DNA of 64,000 nt from contig LR746272.1 in NCBI GenBank assembly GCA_902729315.2, positions 7,590,827 to 7,654,826 on the forward strand, given 5' to 3'. This DNA comes from Spirodela intermedia (lineage: Eukaryota; Streptophyta; Magnoliopsida; Alismatales; Araceae). Positions 1-12,551 of this stretch are shown here, piece by piece (position 1 is the first letter of the stretch; each line of letters opens with the position of its first letter). A program made the translations under genes and the position numbers. The notes beneath the pieces were generated by a model. It saw nothing but the letters and a program-made list of their open reading frames with translations, was not told where the DNA came from and ran no database searches.

Positions 1-896
1 CATAAGAATGGACGACGGTGGAAATACCGTATTGACACAAAAAAGCCGTTTGATAATTAAAAACATCGGCTAAAATAATATTTCATTGTCTCTGTATGCA
101 CGAATATCCACAAGATCGTGCGCGAGCGCATGCATACACACACAAACAATTCGTCTGATCAATAAAATACTATGATATTCAAATAATCCCAAAGGGGATC
201 ATTCACCAAAGAGAGATCATCTAGAAAGGTAGCCTTGCAAGTAACACTGGTCTTTGCTGGAGTACTTCATAAAGCAGGTTTCTAACTAAATCTAGTGGCT
301 GGTGATGTACTCTCCATTCACACTTCCTTCACTCAAAAGCTTTTGTCAGATATATGACAAGCAAAAATAACTTTTAAAACTTCAAGCATGTATGGCAAGA
401 AATACAGGTCACAGCAGCTTTCCTAGTTCTAAAGATATTGGTGATACATTCAAGGCGTGAACTCTCGTCACTCTAATCTTGTCACGATTAACTAACTTAA
501 AATCACAAGAAGTTACAAGGAGTTCAATTAAATATCAGCGCACCAGTTGCATGCCTTGAGAATCAGTTGAAATATGATCTGTGATATATAAAAGAGACTC
601 CATCTAACTTTCTTGGCTGTAGAAGCTCATAAATGGATCTAGTGACCTATGAGATGAGCTAAGTAATTTGTTGACTGAAGATAACGTTACAGCTCTGAAC
701 ATCAGAAATTAGTAATAGTACTAAACGACATTGCCATTTCCTTCATTTAGTCTGGATCTAGAACTCTTCTTCGTGGTTGGCACACGAAAATTTTCACCAC
801 ATGGCACATAGATCAAATTCAATGTATGCACTTGTCATTCTTCTTTATCAGGAGGTTGGGGGTAAAATCACTCAAATATATGGAATAAATCCTTAC
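1..896 (-). other. Intron of the DExH helicase, open at the window edge
   Basis: After the donor at 897 no helicase coding sequence can be recognised on the minus strand to position 1. The stretch is AT-rich with short simple repeats and is best read as a long intron whose acceptor is outside the window. Confidence 0.6.
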
Positions 897-3800
897 CTGT
901 CGAGCAGAAGCTTTGGAGATCCATGTAGGAAGTAAACAAGGTGTGTTATTCAATGCATCATATGATGTTTCTTTTGCCTTCCCGCAGTCAACCACAAAAA
1001 CCACATCGTTGATTGTGATGCTCGTCTCAGCCATATTTGTTGCAAGAACTATTTTCCTCACCCCATCTTGTGGCCTGTCAAATATTAATCTCTGCAAGAG
1101 ACAAACAAAATTATGAGCACTATTAAACCACTTTCAATCCATTAAGTAAATTTTAAATACATATAAATACAATGAATCAATAGCACTCTTTCTTACTCTC
1201 TTTTTTTCTCTTCCCTCTCCTCATCATCCTACCCAAGCTTCCTTCTCAGAGTCTAAAACCCTGAGAATCAGCTTTACCAGCGGGAACTAAAAGCTGTTTT
1301 ATTGAATTTACACTAGAAAAAAAAATCCAGAAAAAAATTACCTTTAAAAAGTCATGTGGATGTAAGAAAATCCAATTTCACATAATATTACGATCAAATG
1401 ATGAATATTTCATTCACGGAGTACAACAGGAGAGCTCAAATAACATCAGATATAAGTATATACTCGACCATAGTGTACTTCAGTATCGCGCCAGTATACT
1501 TCAAAATTGTCGAATTACAACATGTAGCAAAACTACTAAAAGCTCATATGAGTTTACAGGTCGGAGTACAAGTCAAGTACCTGCTCTGAGCTTGCCATTG
1601 ATCCATGACATGCAAGTAATAAAACCCTGTTAGGATCTCCCAGCAGAGGGTGAGCTTGTAGCTGATCCTTTAGAGCATTTATGTCATCCCACCCAGTCAT
1701 AAAGACCAAAACAGCTCCAGGCCTTTCTTTCTGACAAATATAGCATAGAACATCTTCAATAAGGTTAAAGCCAATGGTGTCTGGGTTCCAACATGATAAT
1801 GACTCGCGAGTCCTCAAGCTATACCCCCTAAAATCCGCACCTTCTAAAGCATCCTGTACAATGGAGAAAGAAACGGTGACCATGGAATTTCAATCTACTC
1901 TTTCTTTTGCCAGGATTAGGTTCTTGATACCTCCACAGAAGAAGCAATTTGACTCTTCCTTTTCCTGAGAGCTTGTTTCTGCATTTTCCACGACTTCTCG
2001 TGTCCATAGTCATCAATCTGATTATATGATGTCAATCTGTATCCAGTCATTTCAAGAACATCCTCAAGGAATCGAGTTCTAACTGGGTAAGTGAAGCCCT
2101 ACAAATGATCCCATAACCCAGAGAGTGAGAGCTTCATCCAATACAGTAATCCCGTACAATAAAATTAAATTGTAAGCTGAAGACAATTAAATCCCTCCAT
2201 GAAAGTTTGCTGAAGAAATTGATGATGCCAAAACAACAATCTTGCTTAATATAAATTGTGAAAGGACGACAAACATCAACTCCTAAAATATAAACACAAA
2301 TGCAACACTATAGTTCTATTAAAGAAAGCTCTGGAGAACAAATAAACTGCATTCTTTCCATCTTCATCTCGAAGCAAAAGTATCAACATAAAAGAGAAAT
2401 TCACAAAGAGATCATAACTGGAACAATGGCTTGAGATGAAAGTAAACAAGGACGCTTGTATAAGCAAAAGTCAAAGAAACTCAATGATGGAAGACATAAT
2501 TACTTGGCAGATGCAACGTCAAAAAACAAATAATGGAAACTGGAAAGAATATCAAACCTATCAAGCAACATGCCATGTCTTGAAACAAAAAGATAAAATA
2601 ATGATGATGGACCAAAGGGAGGGCGCACTTTTTCTCTAGGATATCTCGTGTACAACCAATTTAGAGTAGCAATTGAAAAATATTTAAAATGATCTTTAAT
2701 GAGCCAGAGAGAACGAACCTTTTAGCACAAAACCAACTGTTATGAAAAATGTAACAAAATGAAATAGAAGTGCATTTAAGTTAATACATCTAAACAGATT
2801 ATGCCTTAGCTAGAAATTATTGCAATGCCAAAACTTTCTAGAAAAAATATTGAATCGTGTGTGTCGGGCAGAGTCGCCAGGACAATGATTTGTAAAAGGC
2901 ACCATAATGCATTAAGAGCTAACGAAGACAACTCACAGGAATGTGTATAACAGGTGCTCTCCCAAAATATGAAGAGAATAGTTCGGCGTTCAGAGTTGCA
3001 CTCATCAAAATAAGCCTTAGCTCTGGTCGACGAGGAAGAAGGTCTTTCAAAACAATTAGCAGGAAATCTGACCAAAAAAATCAAGAAATAAATTCAGACT
3101 TCACTACGCACACAAAAATCTCATCCGCAAAAGAATATGGTCAACTAGTTGAACTATTTTTACCTTCATTCATGCCTCGCTCATGAATTTCATCCACAAT
3201 AACGTGCGTTACACCTTTCAAATTTCTGTCTACTAATAGTCTTCGGAGTAAAATTCCTGTTGTACAAAACAGAAGTCGGGTATCCCTACCTTTTATCCCT
3301 TCCAGGCGAACTTTATAACCAACCTATCAGAACGAAATAAATTTTAAATTAAGCACATAAAAGCATCATATACACATCCAAAACCTTCAGTAATGCGTAG
3401 AAAGGTTAAACATACAGATTCACCCAGCTTTTCACCCCTTTCCGCAGCAACTCTTTCAGATACAGACATAGCTGATATCCTTCTAGGCTGTGTACAAATG
3501 ATACTGCATGCGGCACCGCGAGCAGCATCTATCTCAGACTCTAAAATGTATTGTGGAAGTTGAGTAGTTTTACCACAGCCCGTTTCACCTGAAATTACTA
3601 CAACCTGCAGATAAAGAGAAAGAATCACTACCTTACATATGGAAATTATTCCCAGTACGTACAATACATGAATGAAGAAGACAGATGCACTGATCCATCA
3701 GTGTAATCAACCATTTCTCCTCAAGCAAAAAAGAGCAAAGCCCCCCTCTTACAACTAATGCAATAGGAGAAGCAAATGCCCATAATTTACTGTAAGGTCC

Positions 3801-6800
3801 CGATAAGTGACCTAATGTTCTACTTCTGAAAACATGGTACCGCAGTTACAGGGTTGAAAAAATAGGCATCATTGATTCAGGAAACTCTGCAATTCATTTT
3901 CTGCATTGCAGGATGATAGAATGAGAATTGATCGCCTGAATTGATTTCCAATGATCATTATCAGCAATTTCTTAATCAAACATGTCGCAGAAACTCTTAA
4001 TAAACAGAAATTCATCAATCAGCGCCTATATAAGATCCACTAAGCCAAAAAATCCTTCTCTTTGATGAACCCAGTATCCTACTTTTTTGGTTCCCTTTAT
4101 GAACAAAAAATATCTGGAGATGCTCATTTCAGGAAAGAAAATCTAACTGGGCTTTGAGGTACATGGAAGTGAAGACAAGATGCATCACAGAGTCATGAAT
4201 TGCCTGACACGATATGATCCAATAGGATTTTCCCACATTTAGATTTTCCAATGGTAGCAAAATCTCCTCAAAAAGAATGTAGGTCTGCTAAACTAAATAT
4301 AGCTTCTTGTTCAAAACTTTAGGAGAAATAGTATACTCCGTCTGCACACTAGGAAGTTGGAATCATTGATCACAAAAGCATTCCATTGGGTGGTCCTTAA
4401 TATGAAAGTAGCCTTCAGCAATAATTCTCGTTCTCCTGGGAAAGAACCTCTTCTCCATAGAAAACATTCGAACAATACAGGATAAATAACAGCATCAAAA
4501 GTAAAAGGCTACGATGAGTGGAGTAAACTACTATAGATAAATCCTAGCAGGACGTTGCCAAATTAAGGGCTTCTACGTACAACATGCCAACTATTATCTT
4601 GCTTATTCGTTAGTCTCAGTTAAAAATTATGTCGACAAAAATACTGTTACACTTTAAATGTCAATAGATGCTATAATGTCATGATAGAAATATTAGAACA
4701 TCCTTTATGAGAAGAAACCTGATTCTGTGAAATGGCAGACAACAGTGCATCTCTTGTTTTGAAAGATGGAAGGCTTCTGCGAAATTCTAACATTCTCTGA
4801 CCTTCAGGTGACTCCTATAAAAGAAGAACATCACAGCACATATGAGATAATTGGATTAGAAAGCACCCAAACAATGAAAGGTTAAAAGACACTTCGAGAT
4901 AAAACCAGAGAGTTTCATTCATGAATCGTTCCAAAGTATGTGCAAATCAAATGTCACTGCTATGCAAGTAGTCAAACTTCACTTATTTGAATGCAATCAA
5001 ATCCCTGACTTCAATTAGCCTACAAGCTCAACACTTTTTTCCACAGCTAAGTTGGTAGTATACCCTTCCCTAAACTAAAAAATTGCATAAAATTTCCATC
5101 CGCATTCCATAAAGAGAATCAAACGAAAAACTCAAAAGAAATGTATTGTGCAGAGGATAAAATTGTAAAATTATGGGGAATAAATTTTTAAAAAAAAAAG
5201 GCTCACTAATTAAAAAAAACAAAAGCAGAGACAAAGAGGTTCAACACAAAAAAAGAATGGGACGTAAGGGGGGAGGGAGGACAAAAGAAAGGAGCGACAT
5301 TTGAAAATTCATGGAAGTAGAACCTACCAGCCAAGCTTGTTGTTGATCACGCAATTGCAAGCTTCTTCTCCTGAGGATCCTCTCCATGACAGCACTAGTA
5401 GATGTCTGAGATTCTTGTTGCTCAAATGATCCGTCCTCAGTAGTAAAACTGTCAGTACTGCTCGACCTGAAGAAGGCAGCACTAGGAAAGTTATCTCGAT
5501 TTGTTCGCTTCTGAGCAAGATACTCCCCAAGCAAAGCATCAACCTCTCTGTGCAAGCCAAAAGGAAGAGACACCTGCGGTGCAAACGAACCAATAGACTA
5601 AATCAATGCTAAAAAATTCAAATAGGGCATCAACCAGAAAAATAAATCAAACGCTATAGCATTATTCACTGTATTAACCAATTATTATTTTTTATTAGAA
5701 TGTATTTAACAATTCACTCCATAACCAAATCCGCATCACATGGTGTTTAATGGTGAGACCTTAGAAAGATGGAGAGTCATTTTAAATAAGACAAAAACGA
5801 TTCAATTAGCTAGTTCACAAGTTAACCCATCGTTGCTCCTTCAATAGATATCTATTGCGGAAACAATAGATATCACTTCAATTTAAAAATAGAAACAAAT
5901 GCACAATTTATCACAGCAGGTCAATAGAAATTGTATGAAAAAGAATTTCTACTCATGCTCTTTTGAGGAGTCATTAATAAATTCCCTATGTACTACTTTA
6001 AAAAGTCCTCGACTTTATTATAACTTTTCCAATAAAACCTAAAGGGATGGCTATAGATTTATTTCGCGATTATAAATTATAGCATGGCGAATCAAAGAAT
6101 CTATCTCAATGGAGTGCAGGGATCAATCAAATTTCATGATAAGCTACCTCCCGTTGTGGTCGTTTATCATCCAGATCAGATCTGTAGTTTGGTAAAGGAA
6201 CCTTGCTGAAAACTATCACTTTAGCATACTGACGACTGCAAAATGTCAACATTCAACAATAAGGTCTGCACTGAAAGATGGAAGATGCCAATTCCATGAC
6301 CGCACAGTGAAATCATACCTAAATAAACCCATTCTAGAGGCCAATGCAGCAAGCTGCTCATAATCCCGTCTGTCTTTTCTCTCCCTAGACACCACCTCTT
6401 GTTCATCCACATTACGCAGAAGCATGCTTAACTTCCATTTCCACTCATCAACATTATCAAGTGTAGAGCCCTGAAATGAAATGTATGTAGAAACTCAGTA
6501 CGAAAAAATTCCACTAAAAATCAGTAGAATATGGATAGGTATTAACTTTGTTTGGATATCAGACTGAAATAAATTTAATTTGTCTATGGAAATTTGAACA
6601 AAGACATGTAGAACAATCGAATAAGTTCGTTTCTGAAGAAACGTCAAACCCATTCACAGTGCCCACATATAAAGAACAAATATTGATCACGTCCCTGCAG
6701 GGTGTAAAATCGTAGAAGTTACTTGGAACAGCATTGACAGAACTGTAGACCTAGCAGAGAAAGTTTAAGAGAATTTTATTTTTTTAAAAGTTTTAGGTTT

Positions 6801-8411
6801 CTTCCTGCATGTTCATTCAAGGGCACCTGCAAGAATACCAGATCATAAACAATAATTTCCCGAAAAATGTTCATCACTGAATCCCTTAGAATTTCCAAGT
6901 TACCTATAAATTAAGAGTCACAGAAGACTTGACTGTGCTTTTTAGAGGAAACTATAACGTACTTGTGCCTGGTCTCTTACTAGGTCAAGAGAGCTAGGCT
7001 AAACTGGTGGAGAAAGGCTTGGATGCCCAAAATGAATATTATGCGTTGATTTATAACAGTAAAAAAGCGGAAAAGTATTGTCTAATGCACACTTTTACCT
7101 CAAAAGAAAATATTGAGGGAACTGAAAGCGGCTGCTATCATATCCGCTTAAATCAGCCAGAACTCACATGGGGTTTCAAATCAGTTAATGCTTAGAGTTA
7201 AACGGAATCAAACGAAATACTAGAATCTGAGCAAAATGCATACGAGGAGCGTATGAGAACCAAGAAATTTCGTTATTGCTTGACCCGCATTTTTCTGTTC
7301 GCATGAAACTGGAAACGAATCCCACAGCAACTGTGGTCCACATTGTTAAGGGACATTGCCATGTAATTTTGAGGATCACTCGTTTTCTTACAAAAGGTAG
7401 CTAATAGCAACTATTTGGTCATTTTTTTATCTTTTGTTAAAATATAATTTTCCTTGTCAAGCTTAGCAGGCTTTACGAATCACTGGTATCCATCATCAAA
7501 GACAATCCTCATAGACATACTATCACAAAAAAAGTGGACACAACCAAAGCATGGCAACAATATGTTGTAGATACAATTCTAAAAAGCACATCCATCATCT
7601 GATGCTAGAATCACATGCAACCACAGACATACATACCAAAAGTTCAAAATATAGTTCAAGCCTTCCCCAGACATCTCCATATTAACTGTTTCATTTATCT
7701 GATCACAAGTTTTAGCTCTCTCCACCTCGGCTTGGGGAACAGTCGAGCTCAAAATCCCATCTGAACAAAAACTAATAATACTAACTGAAAGATAAAGGAG
7801 CAGTATTTGTTTCTACGGCTTGGGAAATTTCATCGAGAATAAGAGACGGTAAATGCTAAGTAAGCACTCACTTTATTGGAGGACGTCGATGACGTATCCA
7901 TGTCCCTATCAGAATCATCTTCCGAGTAGTCGTCATAGGCAAATCTAGCATAGCTCGATGACGGCTGCCGGAAATACCCGTACGCGTTCTCACCACCTGC
8001 AGGATTCAGCGCCGGGCCCTGGTTCCCTCGCCAGTCGTAATCAAGAGAATGGGAGGCAGTGGTGGAGGACGATAAGGAGCCACTGGCAGAGGCGATGACG
8101 GAGCGAAGCCGTGGAGCCATCATAGGTGGCACGTACACAGCGGAGCCGTAGCCAGAAGTCAATTGTTCCTTCATGACTCCTTCGACGGGAAGAAAGAAAA
8201 AACCCAGCGAAGGGGATCGCGGCTGGAAGAAGACACTCCTAGGGCCTCTCTTGTAGACACCAGTGACAGGAGAGCTGAGAAAGAGACCCCTGCGGACGGG
8301 ATGGACCGAGCCGATGCTGCTTCTCGCGCTACCTCCCCAGGAGGGGGCAAGATGCATGTTAATGCGAGGGCCGAAGAAGAAGCAGCCCCGCAGCAGAGCA
8401 GAACAGGGCAT
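897..8411 (-). CDS. DExH-box ATP-dependent RNA helicase, DHX36/DExH3-like (5' part)
   Basis: ATP-driven RNA helicase of the DEAH/RHA group, here lacking its C-terminal half, which lies beyond the left edge. Eleven coding exons read from right to left: 7872-8411, 6319-6470, 6148-6235, 5328-5573, 4719-4814, 3416-3604, 3164-3323, 2937-3067, 1931-2098, 1581-1853 and 897-1091. All join in frame and give about 746 residues. Visible motifs: Walker A GETGCGKT near residue 380, DEIH near 481, SAT near 513 and TNMAETSIT near 699. The last donor is at 897; the expected next exon (RRGRAGR region) is not found in 1-896. The first ~80 residues are rich in Arg, Ser and aromatics and almost free of acidic residues, so they could be an organelle-targeting extension; a downstream ATG at 8173 is an alternative start. 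The acidic/Ser stretch near residues 165-180 is probably disordered. The family is certain; the paralogue is not. Confidence 0.93.
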
Positions 8412-8919
8412 GTTCCGCTGGCGACACCCCCTCCCCTACATGTAGCGGAGGGGGCCGCAACCTGGAGAGGATCCGCTGAGAAACAACAGAAGGAGAGTAG
8501 GGTCAGGTGGCGGAGAAGGTCGACGGCGACGGCGGAACGGTGGCGACAGAGCAACAGGAACAGTCCCTCCGCCCAGACGCCGCCCAGGAAGGGAGGGAAG
8601 GGAGAACGGGGAGCGGAGCAGGCAAGTAATACGGCGCCTGCTGCGAGGGGGGGATCAAAGCTGATTCTGATCGGACGGCGGAGGATGAGCCTCTAGTTAG
8701 TTGAGCCACGTAGTCCTTTTGCCTGGCACCTCCAGGAACTCCCCGAAGTATTTCCTTGTGATACTTTTTCGATCAACAATTGTTTTCCCAAATGTTAGTC
8801 TTCATTTTCAACATAAAATTTAAAAATTATATAAAATTATAAATGTATTTTTTTCAAATAATAAATTTAACTTGAAAAATGATGTCACGTAAGCTGATAT
8901 CATCAAAGATTGTAATTAT

Positions 8920-9116
8920 ATGTCTTATCATTATATAATTGTATAAATACTTTTTTCTTTTTATACCATTGCAACCAGGTTAGGAATAAATGAAACCCAT
9001 TAAGGTGTATCTAATCAGACTATGGAGTCACATATAATGTTTGTTTCTATTTTTTCTATTTTAATTAAAGGAGTTATTTTTTGGTTTCTTTTTCTCTCTC
9101 ATCAGCCCTTTAGGGC
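8920..9116. repeat. Diverged LTR-like repeat, copy A
   Basis: This stretch shares an ordered series of words with 11600-11776: ATTATATAATTGTAT, then AATAAATGAAA, then a T-rich run with TTTTCTCTC and CATCA, ending in TTTAGGGCAACA. Order and spacing fit two old copies of one sequence about 2.66 kb apart, as in a decayed LTR element. No primer-binding site or polymerase frame was found between them, so the element class is unproven. Confidence 0.35.
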
Positions 9117-11599
9117 AACAACTATCTTCCAACCTCATCTAAGTTTTTGGAATGCTCCCTTAGCCATATGACTCTTCATTAGCTATTGAATGCTCATTGT
9201 CAAGATTATGTGTCCTAGTTGGGGATCGGCCTCATCAAAGAGGATTTCTTGTTAAACCATGTGTTGTGTGACTATGATATGACTGATTTGTTTATCTAAT
9301 TGGTTACTCATACCCCATTTGTCCCCCCTCTCATATTTTGTCTGATTTATTTTTTTCATTAAAACCCTTGTTTATAATAGATAGAAGTGCATCATCACTT
9401 AATGAGTGCTCTAAATTATATTTAGAGTTACCTAAAATTCATATTTAATTCAAATTAGATGAGAGAAATGTACTTGGTGAAATGAATTTATTGAAGTTTT
9501 TTTGGTGTGAATGAGAAAGCTTAATTACCTTTGAGAAGTAATCCCCAAACCAACAGAACCACGCTTTAAATTTTGGAAAAAAGAAAATACAATAATAAAA
9601 GCATGACTTTGGATAGCAATAACATATGAAGTAGATAAAAAATATTTATTTCAATAAATAATAGAAAAATATTTAAGAGAAAATAGTAATTATTTCTTGA
9701 AAAAAGATGATGAAGCTCGAATTTATCAACTCATTACTAAAGCAATATCATTGACATAAGAGAGTAAATATATCAAGGAATATGTTAAATAATTATAGTC
9801 TTTATAGTAAAAAGGTTGATAGATTTTGACCAATTAATAAAACAATTCTAGATGATGGAATATTTTTCAGAAAATATATTGAGAAAATGTTTGTATGATA
9901 ATCTTGAGTTGATCTTAATCTTTTTTTCTCAGTCTTAATCTTGAGTGTTATAAAGCCTAAGCCCAAATCTTGAAGAGAAAAAGAATTTAAACTCTTGAAG
10001 AGGTAACTATGAACATAAGAAATGAAAAAAAAGGAGAGGAGTCATGATAAAACTACAAAATAATAATCATTTAATATTTGTGATGAAACAATAGGGGAGA
10101 GAATCATCACCACTAAAATATGATCAAAGAAAATAAAATTACCATAGAGACCACTAAAATAGGGGACAGCCTATGGTAAGACATATCCATAAGTGCTTCT
10201 ATAAGTTATATGGGAGGCCTTGAATAGGTGGACAAACTCATTTGTCAACCTCACAACCATTGGAGTGAGTCTCAACGATGGACCCAAATACTCAATATGA
10301 GATGAAAAGTCTTTAGAGTTGACAAAAGCTTTGAGTTATTCTAGTGAGATTCCACACTCCCTAGTATTATAGGTAATATATGATTCATTTTTGTCATCTT
10401 AGATATCATATAGAAGGGTTACTGACCATATAACCAATTCCTCCGATCATTTCCTAACCTATAATCATTATCTAAGTAATAAAAAAGTAGTAACTACCTA
10501 TAGAGTAATTATTGTAGTAGATATAAAGGATGTGAAGATATAATCTACTAGCATATGTAGAAACATTCCATGTCCCTAAATTCTTTACAAATATTATCTT
10601 AACTAATAAAATAATTATTAAAATAAGTTTTAGAGTGGTTATTGATAACAATCTTTGTGATAAGGTCATCAATAATATATAACATGAGGATTGTGTGAAG
10701 GACTCTAACATCTCATATTATCGAATCAAACTTGTATTGCAGATCACATGACCAGTTTAGACCTAAAACTTTGTACTCAACATAGTTTTAATGATTCTGA
10801 TTGTATCATTGTCATTTTAGACATCCATCTCTTAGAATGATGAGAATAATGTTTCAGCATTTGGTTCTTAATTTTTTTTGGAAAAAAACTAAATTATGAT
10901 ATTTTTGAGGGTGCAAAAAATAAATATACCTCACTTATATTCAGTAATAAAAAATCATAGTCACTTTTACTTAATTTATAGCAATGTTTTAGGGATCATC
11001 ATCCACTCTAAATATCTTGGAAGTGAGATGGTTGATTATTTTTATGATGGTTGATATACATTAATTTTCTTATGGAATTATAAATAATAGTGTGTAAAGT
11101 CATCTAAATTTTTTATTTATTAATGACAAATTATTTTGGGATAAAATAAAATAAAACCAAATGAATTATTATAATTTTTAAAGCGAAATTTGTCATTTAT
11201 GAAACTTCATGCATCAATACTCTATTGTAAAACGAAATAGTAAAGAAGAAAAGCAAATACATATGAGTGATAACAACATTCATATTTTAAAATCATGCAT
11301 CTAATAATGGGACAATCTTAATTGCCATACACCTTGTTAATGGGTTCCCAACTCAAGTTCTATGGTTTGAAAGCCAATTAGAGATTTTATCTCATTTTTT
11401 TCCAAACACTCAAGTTAAGAACATTTTAGTCCCTAAGATATTGAGTTGTGTCTATTTATGATGAGTCATATGCTTCAACTTACGATAAGCTTGTAGATGT
11501 AGCCACTAAAGAACTAAATGAACCTACCTTATAGAGACTTATATCACAACTTGAATTGGATAGTATCCACTTACTAGCTTGAGAGAAGATTTAGAGATT

Positions 11600-11776
11600 A
11601 CCATTATATTCTCTGCCATTATATAATTGTATTTTTCATATTATTTTCTCTAAGTTTCAAATAAATGAAATAAGTATATGTATTTCAAATATTTGTATCC
11701 ATTTTTCTTTTGAATTAATGAACTTATTTTCCCTACCCTTTTCTCTCCCATCACCATTTAGGGCAACACCTCTCCT
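11600..11776. repeat. Diverged LTR-like repeat, copy B
   Basis: Partner of the repeat at 8920-9116, with the same word order and the same TTTAGGGCAACA end. After that word both copies still look weakly alike (ACCAAACCTCC here, TTCCAACCTC in copy A), so the shared block may run slightly longer. Confidence 0.35.
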
Positions 11777-12288
11777 TGGCGACAACCAAACCTCCAATGC
11801 CCAAGAAGCTTTAACAAATATCACAAGCATTGGTTGCCAAAAATCACATGTAGAAAAATGTGACTTCATAGTTGGTGATGATGATTTCAAACTTTAGAAA
11901 TATCCTAATTTTTTTTGTTCAAGAAAATCTTGAATCACTTTGTGAACAGAATTGATCATAAAAATTATTTAAAAAATATACAGTTTTTTTAATACAAGTC
12001 TGACTGATGTTGATCAAGGTTAACTAGTTAAGAAAAAAAATGAATTTATGTAATTAAATTTACAAGTGTGAAGCTAATATGACGAGGGTTAAGTACAGAA
12101 TGTGCTCAAGATACATATGGGAAATATCTATGAGATTTTCAACATATGGGAAATTAATTTATGGAAAAACCCTAAGATGACATACATTATTTCCGATATG
12201 TTGAATAAATGTCTGTTGTTGTGACCTTTTTGTATTGAGGATGGGATCCGTTTAGTAATCATCGGGATAAACTGCTGATGGAACCAAG

Positions 12289-12346
12289 GCTAGGCCCAAT
12301 TCGGCCAAATTAGTTGCCTAGAGTCCGGTATCCAGATGGGCCCATG
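12289..12346. promoter_or_regulatory. Site II (TGGGCY-type) elements upstream of prohibitin
   Basis: TAGGCCCAA lies at about 12293 and the palindrome ATGGGCCCAT at about 12336. TGGGCY elements of this type are common in plant promoters of mitochondrial and ribosomal protein genes and are bound by TCP factors. They lie 205-260 bp upstream of the ATG; AAACCCTAC (telo-box-like) follows at about 12518. The link to regulation is inferred from the motifs. Confidence 0.5.
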
Positions 12347-12551
12347 CCCCCTTCTCATATGGTCATCATCTGACGAGTTTTAACGTGGACCGTCCGATTC
12401 GTTTCTCTCTCTCTCTCTTTCTTGTCCTCCAAGGCCACCCGGGTCTGCGAATCGTGAGGGTGGCTGTCTCCCTCCTCCCAGTTCTAAAACCCTTCTCCCC
12501 TCTTCTCACTCCTCCCAAACCCTACGGGCTCCTCTCCCGATCGCCGCCGGC

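Larger units (their letters stand above)
8412..12551. other. AT-rich intergenic spacer between helicase and prohibitin
   Basis: The right end of the helicase flank (to about 8.7 kb) is GC-rich and would hold its 5' leader and promoter. From 8.7 to 12.2 kb the DNA is strongly AT-rich with no conserved coding frame. It contains a diverged repeat pair at about 8.92-9.12 and 11.60-11.78 kb (listed separately). From 12.28 kb the composition rises again toward the prohibitin promoter. Short open frames here show no family resemblance. Confidence 0.6.

Noticed and set aside
5847-5878. CAATAGATATCTATTG palindrome and a repeated half in a helicase intron
   Set aside because: Short AT-rich palindromes of this size occur by chance in AT-rich introns.
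8163-8696. Plus-strand frame of 177 codons over the helicase first exon
   Set aside because: It is a shadow of the helicase N-terminal exon and its GC-rich leader; its Arg/Glu/Ala composition has no family match.
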